Shown: positions 1-13,600 of the stretch, piece by piece | Position numbering within the stretch: position 1 is the first letter of the stretch | How the letters are laid out: each line of letters starts with the position of its first letter | Origin: Emydura subglobosa | Taxonomy: Eukaryota > Chordata > Testudines > Chelidae | Assembly: GCA_007922225.1 (NCBI GenBank) | Contig: ML679961.1 | Span: 79,412,798-79,476,797, forward strand | DNA: 64,000 bases | Direction: 5' to 3' | Position numbers and translations under genes: made by a program | Notes under the pieces: model-generated | What the model was told of the DNA's origin: nothing | Databases searched by the model: none | The model's input: only the letters and a program-made list of their open reading frames with translations

Positions 1-275
1 CCAGACAATGTTGTGAGGGCCAGAAGTATCACTGAGTTAAAAAAAAAAAAATTAGATAAGTTCAAGCCATCAGTGGCTATTAGCCAACATGCTCTAGGTG
101 TCCCTAAACCTCTGACTACCAGAAGTTTGGACTGGATGACGGGATGGATCCCTTGAAATAGCCTGTTCTGTTCATTCTCTCCACAGCATCTGGCATTGGC
201 CACTGTGGAAAGACAGAATGCTGGGCTAGCTGAACCATTGGTCTGACCCAATATGGCCATTCTTAAGTTCTTATG
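1..275 (+). mobile_element. CR1 LINE 3' end fragment
   Basis: The stretch ending near 275 has the wording typical of a sauropsid CR1 3' untranslated tail: a 'gctgggctagctgaacc' block, then 'ttggtctgacccaatatgg', then 'ccattcttaagttcttatg'. The element reads left to right and is cut by the window edge, so its 5' extent is unknown. A poly-A tract near 40-51 lies inside it. There is no reading frame, so this is a dead, 5'-truncated copy. The family assignment comes from recalled CR1 tail wording and has not been aligned. Confidence 0.75.
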
Positions 276-3200
276 ATTTCTGTTACTGTATATAAGACCG
301 TGACCAAAGACAAGCAGTAATAAGAGCGTTATTTGATGAATCATTACTTTCCATCATATCGTTTTTGAGCAGTATTGTCTAGTATTTAATGCCTCTGGTT
401 CAAGAATTCTTGGGAAGAAATGTTCTCGTGACTTTCTAAAACTAGTGATTTCCTCCACCCTTACCTTCCATTTAGAAAAATTTATGCCCACTTTTTATGC
501 AAATATAGACCCTCACTCTGCAACTTTTTGCATCCACAAAGTTGAATTCCTTTGCCTACATAGAGACACTCCCATTAAGTTGTAAGATTGGCACCTTATA
601 GCTGGAAGCTGAAAATTTCTCCCCACAGAATGGATACAGCATTGGACAGTGGAAATGCAAGCTTTTTCTGTGTGTAACTTTAAAGAGTGCATTAGTGAGC
701 CAAGGTGTTCCTTCCACCAGTTCTATGCTATTCTCTGAGGAAACAGTTTAACTGGCTGCATATCATGATTTTATATGGAAAAGTCTGAGTGACGCTCCTC
801 TGAAGTGCCGTGTCTGTCTGGAATCCTGAACAGGCCCAACTTACAGGGTTAAGATTAACTGATCCTTTAGACCAGAAAAGAGGAAGGGGGAGGGGACGCT
901 TACATTTTTTTTTATGATCTTCAAAAAAAAATCAAACACCCCCCCTCCCCCCCTCCCCCACACACAAACACACACTTTGATTCTTTGTCTCCTGGACACA
1001 GTGAAAATATCAGTGCCCTGGCCACAAATAAAGATGTATATCACTTTTCCTTCCATTTATTCTAATTACAGTTTGTTTCAGGGTAGAAATGAGACAGAAG
1101 AACCCTGCCAAACAAACACACTATGGTTATTTAGTAATTCTAGTTAAAAACAGAAAATAAGTATTTTTACTTTAATAGGAGATATATATCCATAGTCTAC
1201 TGTATTCTTTCTTTTACCTGTCCAGTCAATAAAGGAAAGCCTTATGGAACCAGCAGGTGGCAGTGGAGAACATACTTCAAAGCTAAAAGATTGCCCAGAG
1301 GATATTTCCTGTGCTTTCTTCGCTCACTACCAAAGTGCATGTTACTATTGTGTAGTGAGTGCTACTCTCTCCCCTAAGATTTATTCCAAAATCTCAGCCT
1401 TCTTACCAACATTAATTGGATGCCAGCACTGGATTTCAGCTTCCAGGACAAAAGAAGGCCCCGCTTTCATTTAGTGTGACCTCCCATAATGAGTTGGTGT
1501 GGGGCTTCTTCTTGAATTACCATGGTTCAACTCTACAATAATTTCAGTCCTGATCAGGACCCCATCCAGTACACTCAGCAAGGGGTTACATCTGCTCTGC
1601 TTGCTATCTTTTGAAGTTGTTTAATTAAGCACACTGTGTATTAGTTCCTTGTTATATTGCTCTCACATATCTGAATGGTGGTTCAGCTGTCCTCTTTTAT
1701 CTGACTGTAGGAGAACACAAAGTTTGAGCCTGCACTGGGGCAGAAAATTCAAAGAAGGGAGTAGAAAATATATTGTTCCACATATGCTGCTAACTAGGTG
1801 CAACTGTTTGTGCCACTGTTATGGGATCTACCTACATCTCCTGTTCAAGACGTGAATCTAGCCTATCCTTAGGTGTGAAGCAAAGTAGTCTGTTAGGTTC
1901 ATAGTTACCATTGCCACCATAGCAATAATAAAGTGCTTAGCTTTCCTATTCCTTGCTTGAGGTGTACTGGCAATGAACCAAGTTGCAACAGATGTCTAGG
2001 AAACAGCTGGCTTTAAATGTCTCAGGCCAGGCCTTAAATTTGAAGATGATCTCCTCTTATATTAGGCCTGCATGGGTATACCACTGTGCAAAAGAAAGAG
2101 AATACAATCCTGCTTGGTCTCACTGCAAAGCACCTACAATGAGAAGGTCAAATTTGGGATAATGGGCGGGAGGAAACAAGTGCACTATCTCAAAAAGACT
2201 GCAGATGAGGACTTAGTTAGATGGGGCTAGTGTTTTAAAGATAAAGATTCTGTCTTTGCTAGTTAATTTTCAAGCACCTAAGTTTATAATATCATTTTAA
2301 AGCATCATCACCACAGGCTTTTTTAGCAGCTCCAAATGCCTCTTTATATTTTTCCAGTGTATATTATTATATAGAGAATTACAAAATTGAAGGCAGAACC
2401 CTGAGTCCTTAGATTTATAATACATTCCCTTTAGACTCCTTTTGGTAGGGTTTTTGAGTGTGCTTCCCAGAGCAATGAAGCGATAGAAAGGAATCTTTTT
2501 GTATATGGCAGGCTGTCAGAGTTCCTTTTGGAAAGTTATTTTAATGTTGCTGTGGGGTTGTATTGATTATGTGTTAGGGGGCCTAGAGCATTGTATCGCC
2601 TTGTATTCCTCTAGAAAGAACTGTCACCTTCATTATTTTTCCTTAAGCAAGGGATTGCTTGCACTTTCCTAGTGCTGATCACTTGGCATTAGACTAGTAC
2701 TTTGCACTTCAAAGAATAATGAGATAGCTGCAGGATTTGAATTCAAATCCTGAATTCTGCCTAGCATTGTGGGATGCCATTGCTCTGTGCTTCCCAAATT
2801 TGGGTGCTGTGGGTAGTGATTTGTTTTATTTTATTGAGAATAGCTTTTGATCAAAGTAGAGTGCAAATCGCACAACAGGTTCTTTTCACATAACAGGTTC
2901 TTTTACTCAAGCAACTATGTAAGAAATGTTATTGAGTTTGAAATTAATGAGAGAGAGACACACAGAAATGTGAAAAGTTTCCTTAAAATTGAAACCAGTA
3001 CAAACAATAATGCACAGTAAATAGATACAAAGAATAAAGCAATCCCCAGAATTAACATATAACATTAAGGAGGCTGATGAAACAACAGAAATAAACAGTC
3101 AGTGGAGACCATCAGAAGTGGAAGTTATGTTTTAGCTGCCACCTGCTTATCATTCCCATGATCCCACTTGTGATTATTCATGCATCAGTTTTTATACCCC

Positions 3201-5204
3201 TTCTTTACATATTCTTACATATCCATGTTCATATTTAATTAGACCTTAGCACCCTGTCCATATGTGACTTTCTGAGGAACCATAATTGGGGTTCTGATTG
3301 TTGAGATAGCTATTTGTCAATACATTTGTCAATATTTCCAACACATCAATGTGATTAGCTTCAATGGAAGATTTATCCAATCCCTCAATTTCATTAGGTT
3401 TGTTCTTTTGCGTTTAATTTGTCTATTTATTGCTAAATTGCTAAAACCGTAGGTCAAATACTTATGCTAACACATAGGCTACTTATGCTAACAACTTATA
3501 ACTACTAGATAGGCCTTAGCTTACTGCCAAGCCTATAATAATAATAATATACTTTATTGTATGTTCTCCTACTTGCATTTCAGCTGTATTGGCTTCACTC
3601 ATAACTAAAAAAGGAAATTTGCACACAATATATGAATTGAGCTAGCCTAACAATCATTCCAGGATTAAGTCAGTGGTCACAGGTGAACAAGAGCAAATTA
3701 CAATAACTGATACACTCCCAGTACTTTCACACAGTAGTAGGAAGCCTGGACAGAATTTGCTTGTCATTTTTCAGTTTCTTTGCACCTTTATCCAGAGAGA
3801 CTGAGATGTTTTAGAGCTGTCCACAAAGTGAGAGGCTTCCAAATGGAACCTGCCAGCTCCATGGATTTCAAACTGTTGTTTCAAAAACCCTTTCTGAGTT
3901 AATTGAGCTTGTCACTTGAAATTTGACACAGTCCTGGCAATCTTTTCATCTGGATCCTGACATCTTGGCTAAACACCTCTGTTTTTAAGGCAAGATTTCA
4001 AATTTTGTGTTTCCTTTGAAAAGGGGAACATTTAAGCTGACAATATCTGTCCGAGTCTGTTTCTGACTTAACAGGAATAAGGCCCTTAAGGTTACCACAT
4101 AATTATTTCCAGTTACATTAGATTTTTGTATTCTTGAACCTTATAAGGTTTGAGAAGAAGTAGGTGAATGCTTACATCTCCTGGAACTGTCAAGGTGTTT
4201 GCAGTAGCAGTAGGGTTCTAAAAAGAGCAAGTGTCTTATAATTGCTGACGCATTCTTATAAAGTACTAGGAGTATAATACTGGCTCCATTAACTTCAGTG
4301 CAGCTAGGACTTCACCCAGTAGTTTAATCTTCTGAGTTAAAGGAGGGGATGTGGCTGGAAAGGACGATCAGTTCCATGACACAATCTTTCCCCCACTCAT
4401 ATTCCCCATGATCCCACAGAAGACCTTCTACCCAGTCAGGGTCTCACGGCCATACAGGAGGCCTGCTAGGACAGGGTGTCATTGCTCCTTTGGAAACCTG
4501 TGTGGGTGTCAGCAGCATTTTCTTCTATGATCTCCCTCTTCATGTCACTGAAACTGTTCACTGCAATTGACACTGGTTGGCCTGAAGGTTGCTAGAGAAC
4601 AGTCATCAGGCATTCTTCCTTTTTAGTGAGCATGCTGCTCCCTGCTTCTGGTTGCCTGGATGGGAGAGCTCTTAACCATCTTTGATTACTTCCTTATTTC
4701 CTTACACACACTTGTTTGTGTGATTGCCGAGTTAAACTATTGAGAGAGTTTTTCTGACATTTACATTTTATTCCTTGCTGCATCTCTTGCCTTTTAAACT
4801 GCTTTAAATGCTATCAAAATTATCAACATTTTCCTATATGAAAATGGTTTTCAGTAATGTTTTTGCTACTATTTTTTACCAAAAATTTGATACATAGTTT
4901 GATGAAAAATGTTATAAAACATTTCTGAAAATTAAAAAAAATCAAAATCAAGTTTTTTTGTGTGACAATTCAATTATGAATAATGCCATTTTTGTTGGAA
5001 AAAATCTTTGTTCAAAACATTTTAAGCTGCTCTAGTTCTTAGACTCCTAGCTAAACAGTCTACAGTTTTATTCACATCTCAGCTCAGCTGGACTAGTATC
5101 TCTCAATGAAACATGAGGTCCAGTGGAAGGTGTGTAAGAAGCCATTCTAGATTGAAGCCAGAGCACAGGTGTACTGCTTGCTTAGATCCTCTTCCATGCT
5201 TTAA
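276..5204. other. AT-rich non-coding stretch, no gene seen
   Basis: No reading frame here looks like a conserved protein; the longest are under 80 codons and low in complexity. Visible details are a C-rich tract at 939-959, a short direct repeat containing 'acaggttctttt' (about 2874-2907), and a local duplication of 'acttatgctaaca' (about 3459-3493). An A/T-rich block at 4826-5040, full of gaaaat/attttc words, resembles the foldback family seen at 10391 and 40260 but is too decayed to delimit. Confidence 0.6.
939..959 (-). other. Candidate G-quadruplex tract
   Basis: The plus strand has three C-runs of 7, 7 and 5 separated by single T bases. The minus strand therefore carries G5-A-G7-A-G7, enough for four G3 runs with short loops. 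It is followed by a CA-rich stretch to about 975. Quadruplex formation is inferred from sequence alone. Confidence 0.45.
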
Positions 5205-5316
5205 GGCCCTAATCCTGTAAACAGCTATGCACCTGCTTAACTATGAGTCTCATTTAAATCAGTAGAACTACTCATGATAGTTAAGCATGTGCCTAAGTGT
5301 TAAGAGGATCGAGACC
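5205..5316. repeat. Short palindromic repeat (foldback element)
   Basis: Two arms are inverted copies: 'gcacctgcttaactatgag' on the left, and on the right a sequence whose reverse complement reads 'gcacatgcttaactatcatg'. The outer ends also match as 'cctaatcctgtaaac' against a decayed partner ending in 'ggatcgagacc'. No coding capacity. It resembles other short palindromes in this window (6764, 14962, 59560) and probably belongs to the same non-autonomous family. Confidence 0.65.
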
Positions 5317-6763
5317 TAAATGACCAGGTCCCTGTAAGAGGAGAGAAGCAAAATGGCCGTTTGGAATAACCTCATTTACAAATCCCTTAGCTTTCCAATT
5401 ACATTTCTTTTTGTTCTAGGTTTAGCTGTAACAATATGTTAATGCAGGACACAGGAATATTAGTATTTGTGGGGGTTATATAAACCATATATATATTCAA
5501 CCAATCATAGCATTAGTATATGTTATGACAGACATTTAAATAATCAAAAGACCTGCTTTTTCCTCTGAACTGCCTCTCCCCACAAACTGTGTATGAACGG
5601 ATGTTGCCACCTAATGGGGTTCAGGAACAATAGCAGCAAAAAGTGATCGCTCGCTCTCCCTTTGGTTTTCTTTGTGTTCTCATTTACATCCTGTATCCAT
5701 ACGTTTGAAAGAGATAATCCAGGCAGGGACTTTTGTGAATGTTTTACTGCCAGATGCCATTCCCAGGAGACAGATTCATAATGCAGACTTTATGGCAATT
5801 TAAATGCTTTGTAAGTAAAGGTAAGGATTGCATGTAATCTGGGATATCCTCTAAATCCCCTTCCTTTGTAACATGTCCCTCTCTCCCATGCTGCTTTGAA
5901 GAGGCTTCTTAAAACCAGTTTATATGGGAATACTAATGTTTATTAAGGGTATGAGCCACAGTTTGCTATCTGTTCATTTTATCAGGGAAGAGTCAACTGT
6001 ACAAGAAGGCAAGGGAAAGAGTTGTTGGAGGCTTTAATTTGTTATATGAACCAGCAATGAAAAAATTACAGCATATTAAAAAATAAAAAAAAGTATGGAT
6101 GAAAAAAGCTAACTTTTCTGATGCAAATAGTAGGCTAAAGCTATGACCAGATTTTCCACCCATCCTTTCTATATCCTGTTTTACTGGCAAATAAATATCA
6201 GAGATAGCAGTCCTCTGATGTTCAAGTTTACTGGGAAGAGAATTAATGGGACACAACATAAAACACTACTGAATTATATTTGTACATTGTCAGTTTCCTC
6301 TCCTGAAAGAAATTTGATGGAGTTAGAAGAGCAATTTTTATTTATATATTTATTTTTTCATTTTGTACAGATGTTTTCTGCAAACACAATAGACACAAAC
6401 AAGGTGTGTCTCTCAGTCAACTTCAGATTACAACAGAAAAAAACCCTCAATACCCACAAGAGAATTGAATGCATCCAAATATCAGGTCAGGCCCCCATTT
6501 TAAAAATCCCATCACTTTGGTGGAAGGGAGAGGATGAGTGAAGGAAGGGAGTATTGGGAATTTCCTGGATGTAGTCATATTTGTTGTTATTATCTTTCCC
6601 TGCTGCCTGTAGTGTTATCATCAGAAGGCACCTGTCGTCATTTGTCATCTTACAGGTTCTAGTAAAGAAGAAACATTCTGAACATACAACTTGAGAAAGG
6701 CCATTGGCCAATACGTGACTCTTGTCCTCTAATGAAAGGCCACTGTATATAAATATATACATC

Positions 6764-6882
6764 AATCCTGCAAAAACTTAAGCACATACATAACTTTGCA
6801 GACATAAGTAGCCCTGTTATCTTTCATGGGATATCACATGTCTGCAAAATTATGCTGCTTATGCATTTGCAGGACTGGAATC
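6764..6882. repeat. Short palindromic repeat (foldback element)
   Basis: The left end 'aatcctgcaaaaacttaagc' is inverted at the right end, where the reverse complement of 'gctgcttatgcatttgcagg' reads as a close match. The middle is unpaired. It has the same family wording as the elements at 5205 and 59560. Confidence 0.6.
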
Positions 6883-6984
6883 AGTATATACAGAGAATGC
6901 AGTGAGATGTAATCACCTTTGGGATGGAAGAGAGAGAGCCAAGGGAAGAAATGAAAATATTGCCTAGGACAGCAGGGCAAAAAA

Positions 6985-7105
6985 TACTGTTTACATTTAA
7001 TATCGAAGGGGTCTTGCCTGCTCTCTTTTACTTAGGGTCCCTTCTGAAAGACCCCACCACACATAGTAAACAGCCTGTGGAATTCAATTTATCTGAGTTG
7101 GAAGG
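6985..7105 (+). repeat. Possible diverged copy of the 55-kb inverted-pair repeat
   Basis: The block around 'tctgaaagaccccaccaca' matches 'tctgaaagacaccccacca' in the copy at 55067-55323, and it is followed in both by a tract about GTGGAATT or TATGGAAC. The similarity is short, so a chance match or a distant relative are both possible. Confidence 0.25.
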
Positions 7106-8383
7106 ATGAAGAGCAAGTTGACTCTGCTGAGATTTTAACTTGTAGATTCAGGAAGTATTTCATTCAAGATCACTCACCACTAAGCCCTCCCTTCTGGCTT
7201 TCTAAACAATCTTATCCCAGGAAGGATGTGCTAGTGTAAATGTTTTATTATTGTACGTGGTATATAGGAATCACATATTATAATCACTGATCAAGTGTCA
7301 CAAGTGAATATATCTGATAAGCCATTGCATTCTCAAGGGACTGGGGGGGAAGGGTTGTTAGAGAGTATTCTGCGTTATACTTGAAGTATAACTAATTTAG
7401 ACAGTTTTTGTTCTGAATTAATTTGTGATGCTGCTAGAGTGTACTTTCCCCAAAGACACACAAAAGTCAGCAGTTTTGCTGGGTAATTCCAAAGCAATAG
7501 GAAGAAATGGCAAAGGCTTTTCAATACTTATATGTTCTTTTTGCCTTACTACTCTTCATTAACTGGGGCTGCAAATATATTCAGTTTAGAGCTGGTGGAT
7601 CCACCACAGAGGTAACGATAACATCAAAGTATGGTTTTCCTAAGAATTTAATAGAAATCTCAGCTTTCTGTGAAGCCTGTTTAAAGAGTTAACACAAATA
7701 GGGCTAATGAACCCAAAGCATCCCTTCCAGAGTATTAATGCAGAAGTTGCAGTAATGGCTAAGCTTTATGGATAATGAAACATGTATGGGGATATTCAGA
7801 GGATTTCATCTTCAAGCATCTGTACTACTTTAATTCATGAACACTAAGGGGTCTCTGATCTACTCAATACATACATAACCCCCATTAGCAACAGTGGAAG
7901 ATCTGCACACATATGGAGGGGAGACTATGCATCCAAGGAGGCTTGAATAGGAGTGACTTGTGAGAAGCTCATGTTGACACTAAGGTCAGGATTTAATCAG
8001 TCTTCGATCAGGACTTTGGGGAGAAGAGAGAGAAAAGCAGTGATTTGAGATGAGAGAAGGTAGAGCTTTTGGTTTCTTGAGGAAAGGGGAAGCTCCTATC
8101 ATTATGGGGAAGCTCTTCCAGTGGCTGCCATAGATTTTGACTTGCATTAGTAGCTTTACATTCTTAAAAAAAGTGCTTGCCCTTTTGACTGAAGAATAAA
8201 GGAAGCCTTTAACGTAAAGTGTGAGGACAGCTTTGAGCTTGTGGCTGCATCTGCAGAGCAGCTTGGTATTGCAAGCTAGTCTCGATGACATCACTGAGGA
8301 TTTTGTGTTATAGTCAAGTGCAAGTTCTATGAAAGAGAGTGACACTGTGAATAAATCCAAGAGCAGAATTTTGCCTGTTATGG

Positions 8384-8434
8384 GTGAAATCCTCACTCCA
8401 TTAAAGTTCATGGAAAGTGGGGCCAGGATTTTAC
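8384..8434. repeat. Short palindromic repeat, partial
   Basis: A left arm 'gggtgaaatcctcactccat' is mirrored by 'ggggccaggattttac' on the right. The wording is the same as the better preserved palindrome at 11374-11440. Part of the right arm has been lost. Confidence 0.45.
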
Positions 8435-8644
8435 TCTACCTATGCATCAATGGATGGCCAGACAAATTGCGATTAAATGATGCCTGTGATGGAATGGAAC
8501 TTCTAATCCCCACTGAGATTGGCTACAGATAAGAGGAGTATGAGAGAATGGGTAAGGAGAGCTTCTTGACCATTCTTCCACAGAAACAGAAGCTAAAAAT
8601 AAAAACAAACCACGGTGGCAGTGGTATGTTATCTAGTATTTGGA

Positions 8645-9055
8645 GAAGTGAACAGGATTCCTGGGTTCTCTGAAGTCTCATCTCTGACACTGACTCTGTC
8701 CATAGGCAAGGCATTTAGGGTAAATTTTCATACTTGAATGCCTAAAGTTAGACACCAGTGTCCATATTTAAGTACCTTAATACGTGGACTGATTTTCAGA
8801 AAGGCTGAGCTCCCACAGCCGCCTTCTCCCCAGCCCACCAACTGCCTTTCCTTCTTGAGAAGCTTTAGATTTCTGTCTGGCAGTAGCAATGCTATTTTTG
8901 TGAGTAGCATGGTGATTCCTGAAATTAAATTTTGTGCATGGCACAAATAGCAAGAAATATACAGAGAAATGTTTGTTTGTTAATGTACAGCACTTTGAAC
9001 CTAAAATAAAGCGCTATGTAAATAGCTAAGTATGATTATTACTATTTATTTATAA
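8645..9055 (+). repeat. SINE-like fragments (MIR/tRNA-type)
   Basis: The start has 'aggattcctgggttctc' and 'cactgactctgtcc', resembling the tRNA-like head and core of MIR/CORE-type SINEs. The end (about 8980-9050) has 'gtacagcactttgaacc' and 'aaagcgctatgtaaatag' followed by TTATT-rich sequence, the usual 3' tail of the same kind of element. The middle (about 8730-8820) has 'atgcctaaagttagacacc' wording and may be a second repeat. The limits are uncertain. Confidence 0.45.
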
Positions 9056-9229
9056 ACTTATTTATTTATTGTCTATGGGGTTTCCAGAAATTCAATATTT
9101 TAGCTTAAAAACCTAGAATCCTGTTGGACGATTAAAATACAGCATTGTATATCAAGGAATCTACTCCGCTGTATATTGTACGTTATTTCCACTGACAAAG
9201 GTCAGATTCCCTTTTTTTTATTAAATTTG

Positions 9230-10345
9230 ATCTCCATTAGATTTGAATTTGGTGGCTTTACAAACTGAGACTCTCTAATTATCCATTGGTTTAAGTTGCT
9301 TTTAATTGCTGTGCCTAGCTAAAATGCTAATTCAGTCTCATTCCTCATGCAGCCCTGGGCCTTGTTCCGATAGATATTGCCAATTAACTTGATTTGTGGG
9401 TTTTGCTTTTTATAAAAAATGATTCCATGCACATAGGGCAAGCAGGGGACTTCATAAACTTACTTAGTTGAGGCCACAAGCCAAATGAGTACATAGATGT
9501 GTTAATTTATTATTTCACCAAACTAGACATTCCACGGATCTTACCTGTGCAGCCTTCCCCAAAAAGACAGGATCTGATAGAACAGTTGTCAGCTCAAGTT
9601 TTACTGCTGAATAAAGTAAGGTTGCTTTCCTCATTGCATCATTTTGAAAACTAAAAGTGTAATAGTTTGTCATAGTCACTTTAAATGTGAACTTTTTTAG
9701 TTGCAGAGATTCACAATAATTGCCACTAATTATTTAGAATGATAACACAGCCCAGCATAGCCAGCTGTCAGTTAAACAGATGTCACCCTGTAGATGCCCT
9801 TAAACAGTTCTGTTCTCCAATTAGAAATTGTAATGGAGATGTTAGGGCAGTTACCAGTCACATCTGTTAAATTTAAGCATGGATGTAACACACCAGAACT
9901 GTGATTATTCTCTGGCAGGACTTAATTCAAACAGTAGCATGCTAGCAAATTTGAAGGATTCAAACTGATAAATAAATAGGCCATTTGGATTCAGAGAGAA
10001 TCGGTGGCAAAGTACATTGTTAACGCTTAGGATGACAGTTCAACCGGTAATGAAAAGGCTGAATTAGGTTCTGTTGAGGTTATTTGTGGCACAACAATTA
10101 GGCCCTCCAATTACATACATAATTGTTCAGTATGAATGCAAAATAACAAGAGTCATTTTACTATTATGGAATAGTGGCTACTGCTTTATAATTATATTGC
10201 AACTTAGTTTCCATGAGAACTCTGATTTTTGGCTCCCTTTAAGGCATATCAGCTTTCCACATTGAAGGTGGCTTGGGGCTTAGGTTGATTTATTTTTTCT
10301 ACCAAAATTGAAGTAAATTGGACACAGCGTTAATTAATTAGAACA
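9230..10345. other. Repeat-poor stretch rich in TAAT motifs
   Basis: No transposon wording or coding frame is visible. TAATTA/ATTAAT words recur (near 9276, 9302, 9327, 9380, 9501, 9726, 9818 and the taattaatta run at 10331-10340), alongside other balanced-complexity sequence. This is the general look of conserved non-coding enhancer DNA bound by homeodomain proteins, but AT-rich background can give the same pattern. Function is inferred only. Confidence 0.25.
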
Positions 10346-10390
10346 TACTAAAAATATTAATTTCCAGCAAAGTCCAAAGAGTCTCCTAAT

Positions 10391-10675
10391 TAGAGCTCGT
10401 TGAAAAATGTTAATTATTTTTCACAAATAGCTTTGAATTTTTTTCAGAATTTTCCACAAAATGTGTGTGTGAAAAAGTTGTGTTAAATCTGTTTTTCCCT
10501 CTTTTTTGAAATAAGAAAGATGAACTAAAAAAGAGAAATGGGGAGAGAGTAGAAACAACAAAAGACTGCAAACAAAGCAAAATTTTTCTGTAAAAATTTT
10601 TGTTGGGGAGTGGCGAGGTGGCTATTTTTTGTCAAACATTTTTTTTAACAAAAATTGTTGGCCATCTGTCCTAAT
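10391..10675. repeat. A/T-rich foldback element related to the 40.3-kb copy
   Basis: It starts with 'tagagctcgttgaaaaatg', close to the 'tagagctgg' terminus of the element at 40260, and is filled with gaaaaat/atttttc words. The right terminus is decayed ('ttgttggccatctgtccta'). Probably a diverged copy of the same non-autonomous transposon family. Confidence 0.45.
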
Positions 10676-13600
10676 GGTCTATGCCACTCTGTAGCAGGAC
10701 ATTAGGAAGGATGAGACTCATCTTGACAATTCACAGGAGTCATCTTGTCCAGTTCGAGTGCACAGGAGCAAAAGTTTAGTGAGGCAAGGGGCTAAGCATT
10801 ATTTTAAATAGGTTCTCCGGAAAGACATGTCAGGTTTGGCAATCCAGTTGACCTGCAGCTCTGGAACCAGGCTACAGAATAGAAGAAGGTGGCTTGGGGA
10901 AATGGATTCTTTGTTGCCTTGGTCTCTGGCAGCAAGTGGAAGCAGCTAGGGTGAGTGAGAGAAATAGTCTTCACATCTTGGGTCTTGTGCAGAGTCCAAG
11001 AAATGCCATACTGCTGTGCTAGCTCCTAAGGTATAGGAGTGACATTCTCCACCTGGCAACCGTTGGACGTATGCAGAAGTGGGTCTTCCTTCTGAAGACC
11101 TCTTTACTCCCCCCCTCCCTGCTTCTCATTTTGTGGCCACTACTGAGGGATTAAAGAATCCGTGACTGTTATGCCATGTTCCCCCGCCACCACCTTCAAT
11201 GTAAGGCTTTTGTTGGATTCACTCCTACTTCCTCCCATTCCTGTAGTGCAAAAGAACTACCACAGAACATTGTTTATGGATGTGATGTGGACCCCTGCGT
11301 CAGCTCTTCCCATTCCCCCACCTCTATCACACAATGGAAATTTATCTCTTCTTGTAGCCTTAAGTCTCCTAGATGAAATTCTGACCCCATTAAAGTCAAT
11401 GGCAAAGCTCCCATTGACTTCACTAGGGCCAGGATTTCACCTATGTCCTCCAAAAGGAAGGAAAGATTTCTCCCAAAAGGCATCCTACCAGCTTCCTGCA
11501 AATGCTCTTCAGTCTTGATCTGTTGTTCTCATCTCTGCAACAGAGACTACCTGTGCCAAATATATTGGATGATCTTGTGGTATGGACAAAAGCCTATCAC
11601 AGATCAGGCTGAGATTGTTACACTCATGTCACTTGTAACTGAACAAAACTGGCATTGAAATTCTGATTCTGTAGGTAAGAGGCTATTGGATGAACACACC
11701 GTGCTACTAACCTTCTCTATACCCAGTTTAGTTCATACATTCAGAGTTGGATGAACGAAGAGACACTTTTGAACTTTTATTACATTAGCCTTTTATTCAT
11801 GCACGTAGCTGATTTGTTGGCTTTCTGCAACAAATCTTTTTAATACCTACAGCACTGACAACTTTTAAAAGCTGTTTGTATATGAATATATAAATATGGT
11901 ATCATATCCTTTCTGATATTTTCATAGATATCGAGTAGGGAAAACTGTTTCAGTATGTCCCTCTCCCTGCAAATAATAATGCAGGAACATTCTTTAGCAT
12001 GCAAATAAACATCATGAAATACCTCTGTGCGACCTCTTTTTGTTAAAAATATATATTGATATTTCAGTCACTCAGATCCTGCCGTTTGCCTGTTGCTGCA
12101 GGGTATAATTTGTAATTTGCTGACAACAGGGGGCAGAGCAAGTTTGCATTTTAAAGGGGAAGGCTGACTGTCAGAGATGAGTCAATGATCTATTCAAATG
12201 AAAGCCTCCTCTCATTGAAAGAAAAATGGAAAATACTTTTCTGCATAAATCTCCTATGGTCAGTGTGACTTGTGGTGCTCTAAGCATTACAGGGCCTCAA
12301 TTCCTGTGTCAGATAATCTTTTATAAAGCAGATAAATCAGTTAGTCAATAAGTTTGTATTCATTTTGTTTGACTAAATCTTTTTATTAACTGTTTATTTA
12401 ATTTTAGTCACCCAATATGGCTCTGGCAAGCTCTCAGCATACTTCTGGCTGCCTTGACTGTCTAAAGAGACTTTTGGCAGGGTCCTAGGTCTGGGATTTG
12501 CACGCTTTTTCCATCCTAACAAGCATGCTTGAGGCGCCGAACCATACTTAGAAAATAGAAAAAGGAACAAACTTTACTTAACCATGAAAGGAGTAGGAAG
12601 GGAATCTGTTGCTTCCATTATTACCTTCACGAGCCTTGATCTAATTTGGATTCTGATATTAAAGAAGAAATGGCTTTCAGTTCCCACTGAACACAAAGAA
12701 GAGCACAAAAATATCACCGACAGTCTTCCAAAGCATCACAGTGTTTTATATCTTTTTAAATATAAACCACAATTTTTGGGGGGAAGGGCAAGGTAGGGAA
12801 AGCTGTAATGATTTTAAGAACATCTTCACATTTATCTAAGTAGATATCCCATCTCTGTAGAGAAAGGCAAGTCTTCATTTGCATTTTTTTGATCCTTTTC
12901 TAAAACAATCCATCAGCTCAGGGCTCGTAACACACTATTGATTTGATCCTTTTATCGATGCTGAGTCCTCCTTACTCACATGAGTAAAGACTACATCCCC
13001 AAATAAACATTTGAAGTAGCAGGATACTTTTATGGTAAGTGTCAGAGCTGTCATTAATAGCCCACCAATAACCCCAAATACTTAAGTTTGAATTTTCTGA
13101 TTTTTTTTTAATGGCTGTTTAGGAATCAAGTTATTTTCAATATCTGGTTTCTGTACTGTGGTCATATTGTTTTGTACTGAACTGAGCTGTGTCATTACAG
13201 TGACATTCATTTTAGTCCAGTGGCTAAGGATTATCTTCATTTAGAATAAGACATTGAAAATTATGTAACATAAAATTTTCTTTATATGGAAATGTTTATA
13301 CAATATAAACGTTTGCTTAATAAAGCAGCTCTTTCTCATCTGGATAGTCTCTCTGTACAATACATCATACCAGACAATAGACGAAGTGTTTTAGTGGTGG
13401 CAGCAGTAGATAAATGGAACACAGCTTCATTTCCCTCCTGCTACAGGAGATATCATCAACGCTTAGCACCAACTGTGGTGTTTAGCTCCTGCTTATGAAT
13501 GCACAGTATCTCATTCTTGCCAAATGGACAAACGATGGGTGGTAAATACAGTTTACAGGTGATGGTGGAGCAATCCATTTATTTCTTGCCATTTATAATT

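Noticed and set aside
6143..6541. 132-codon plus-strand frame
   Set aside because: Low-complexity, aromatic-rich translation of AT-rich DNA with no family resemblance and no splice-site support that I could see.
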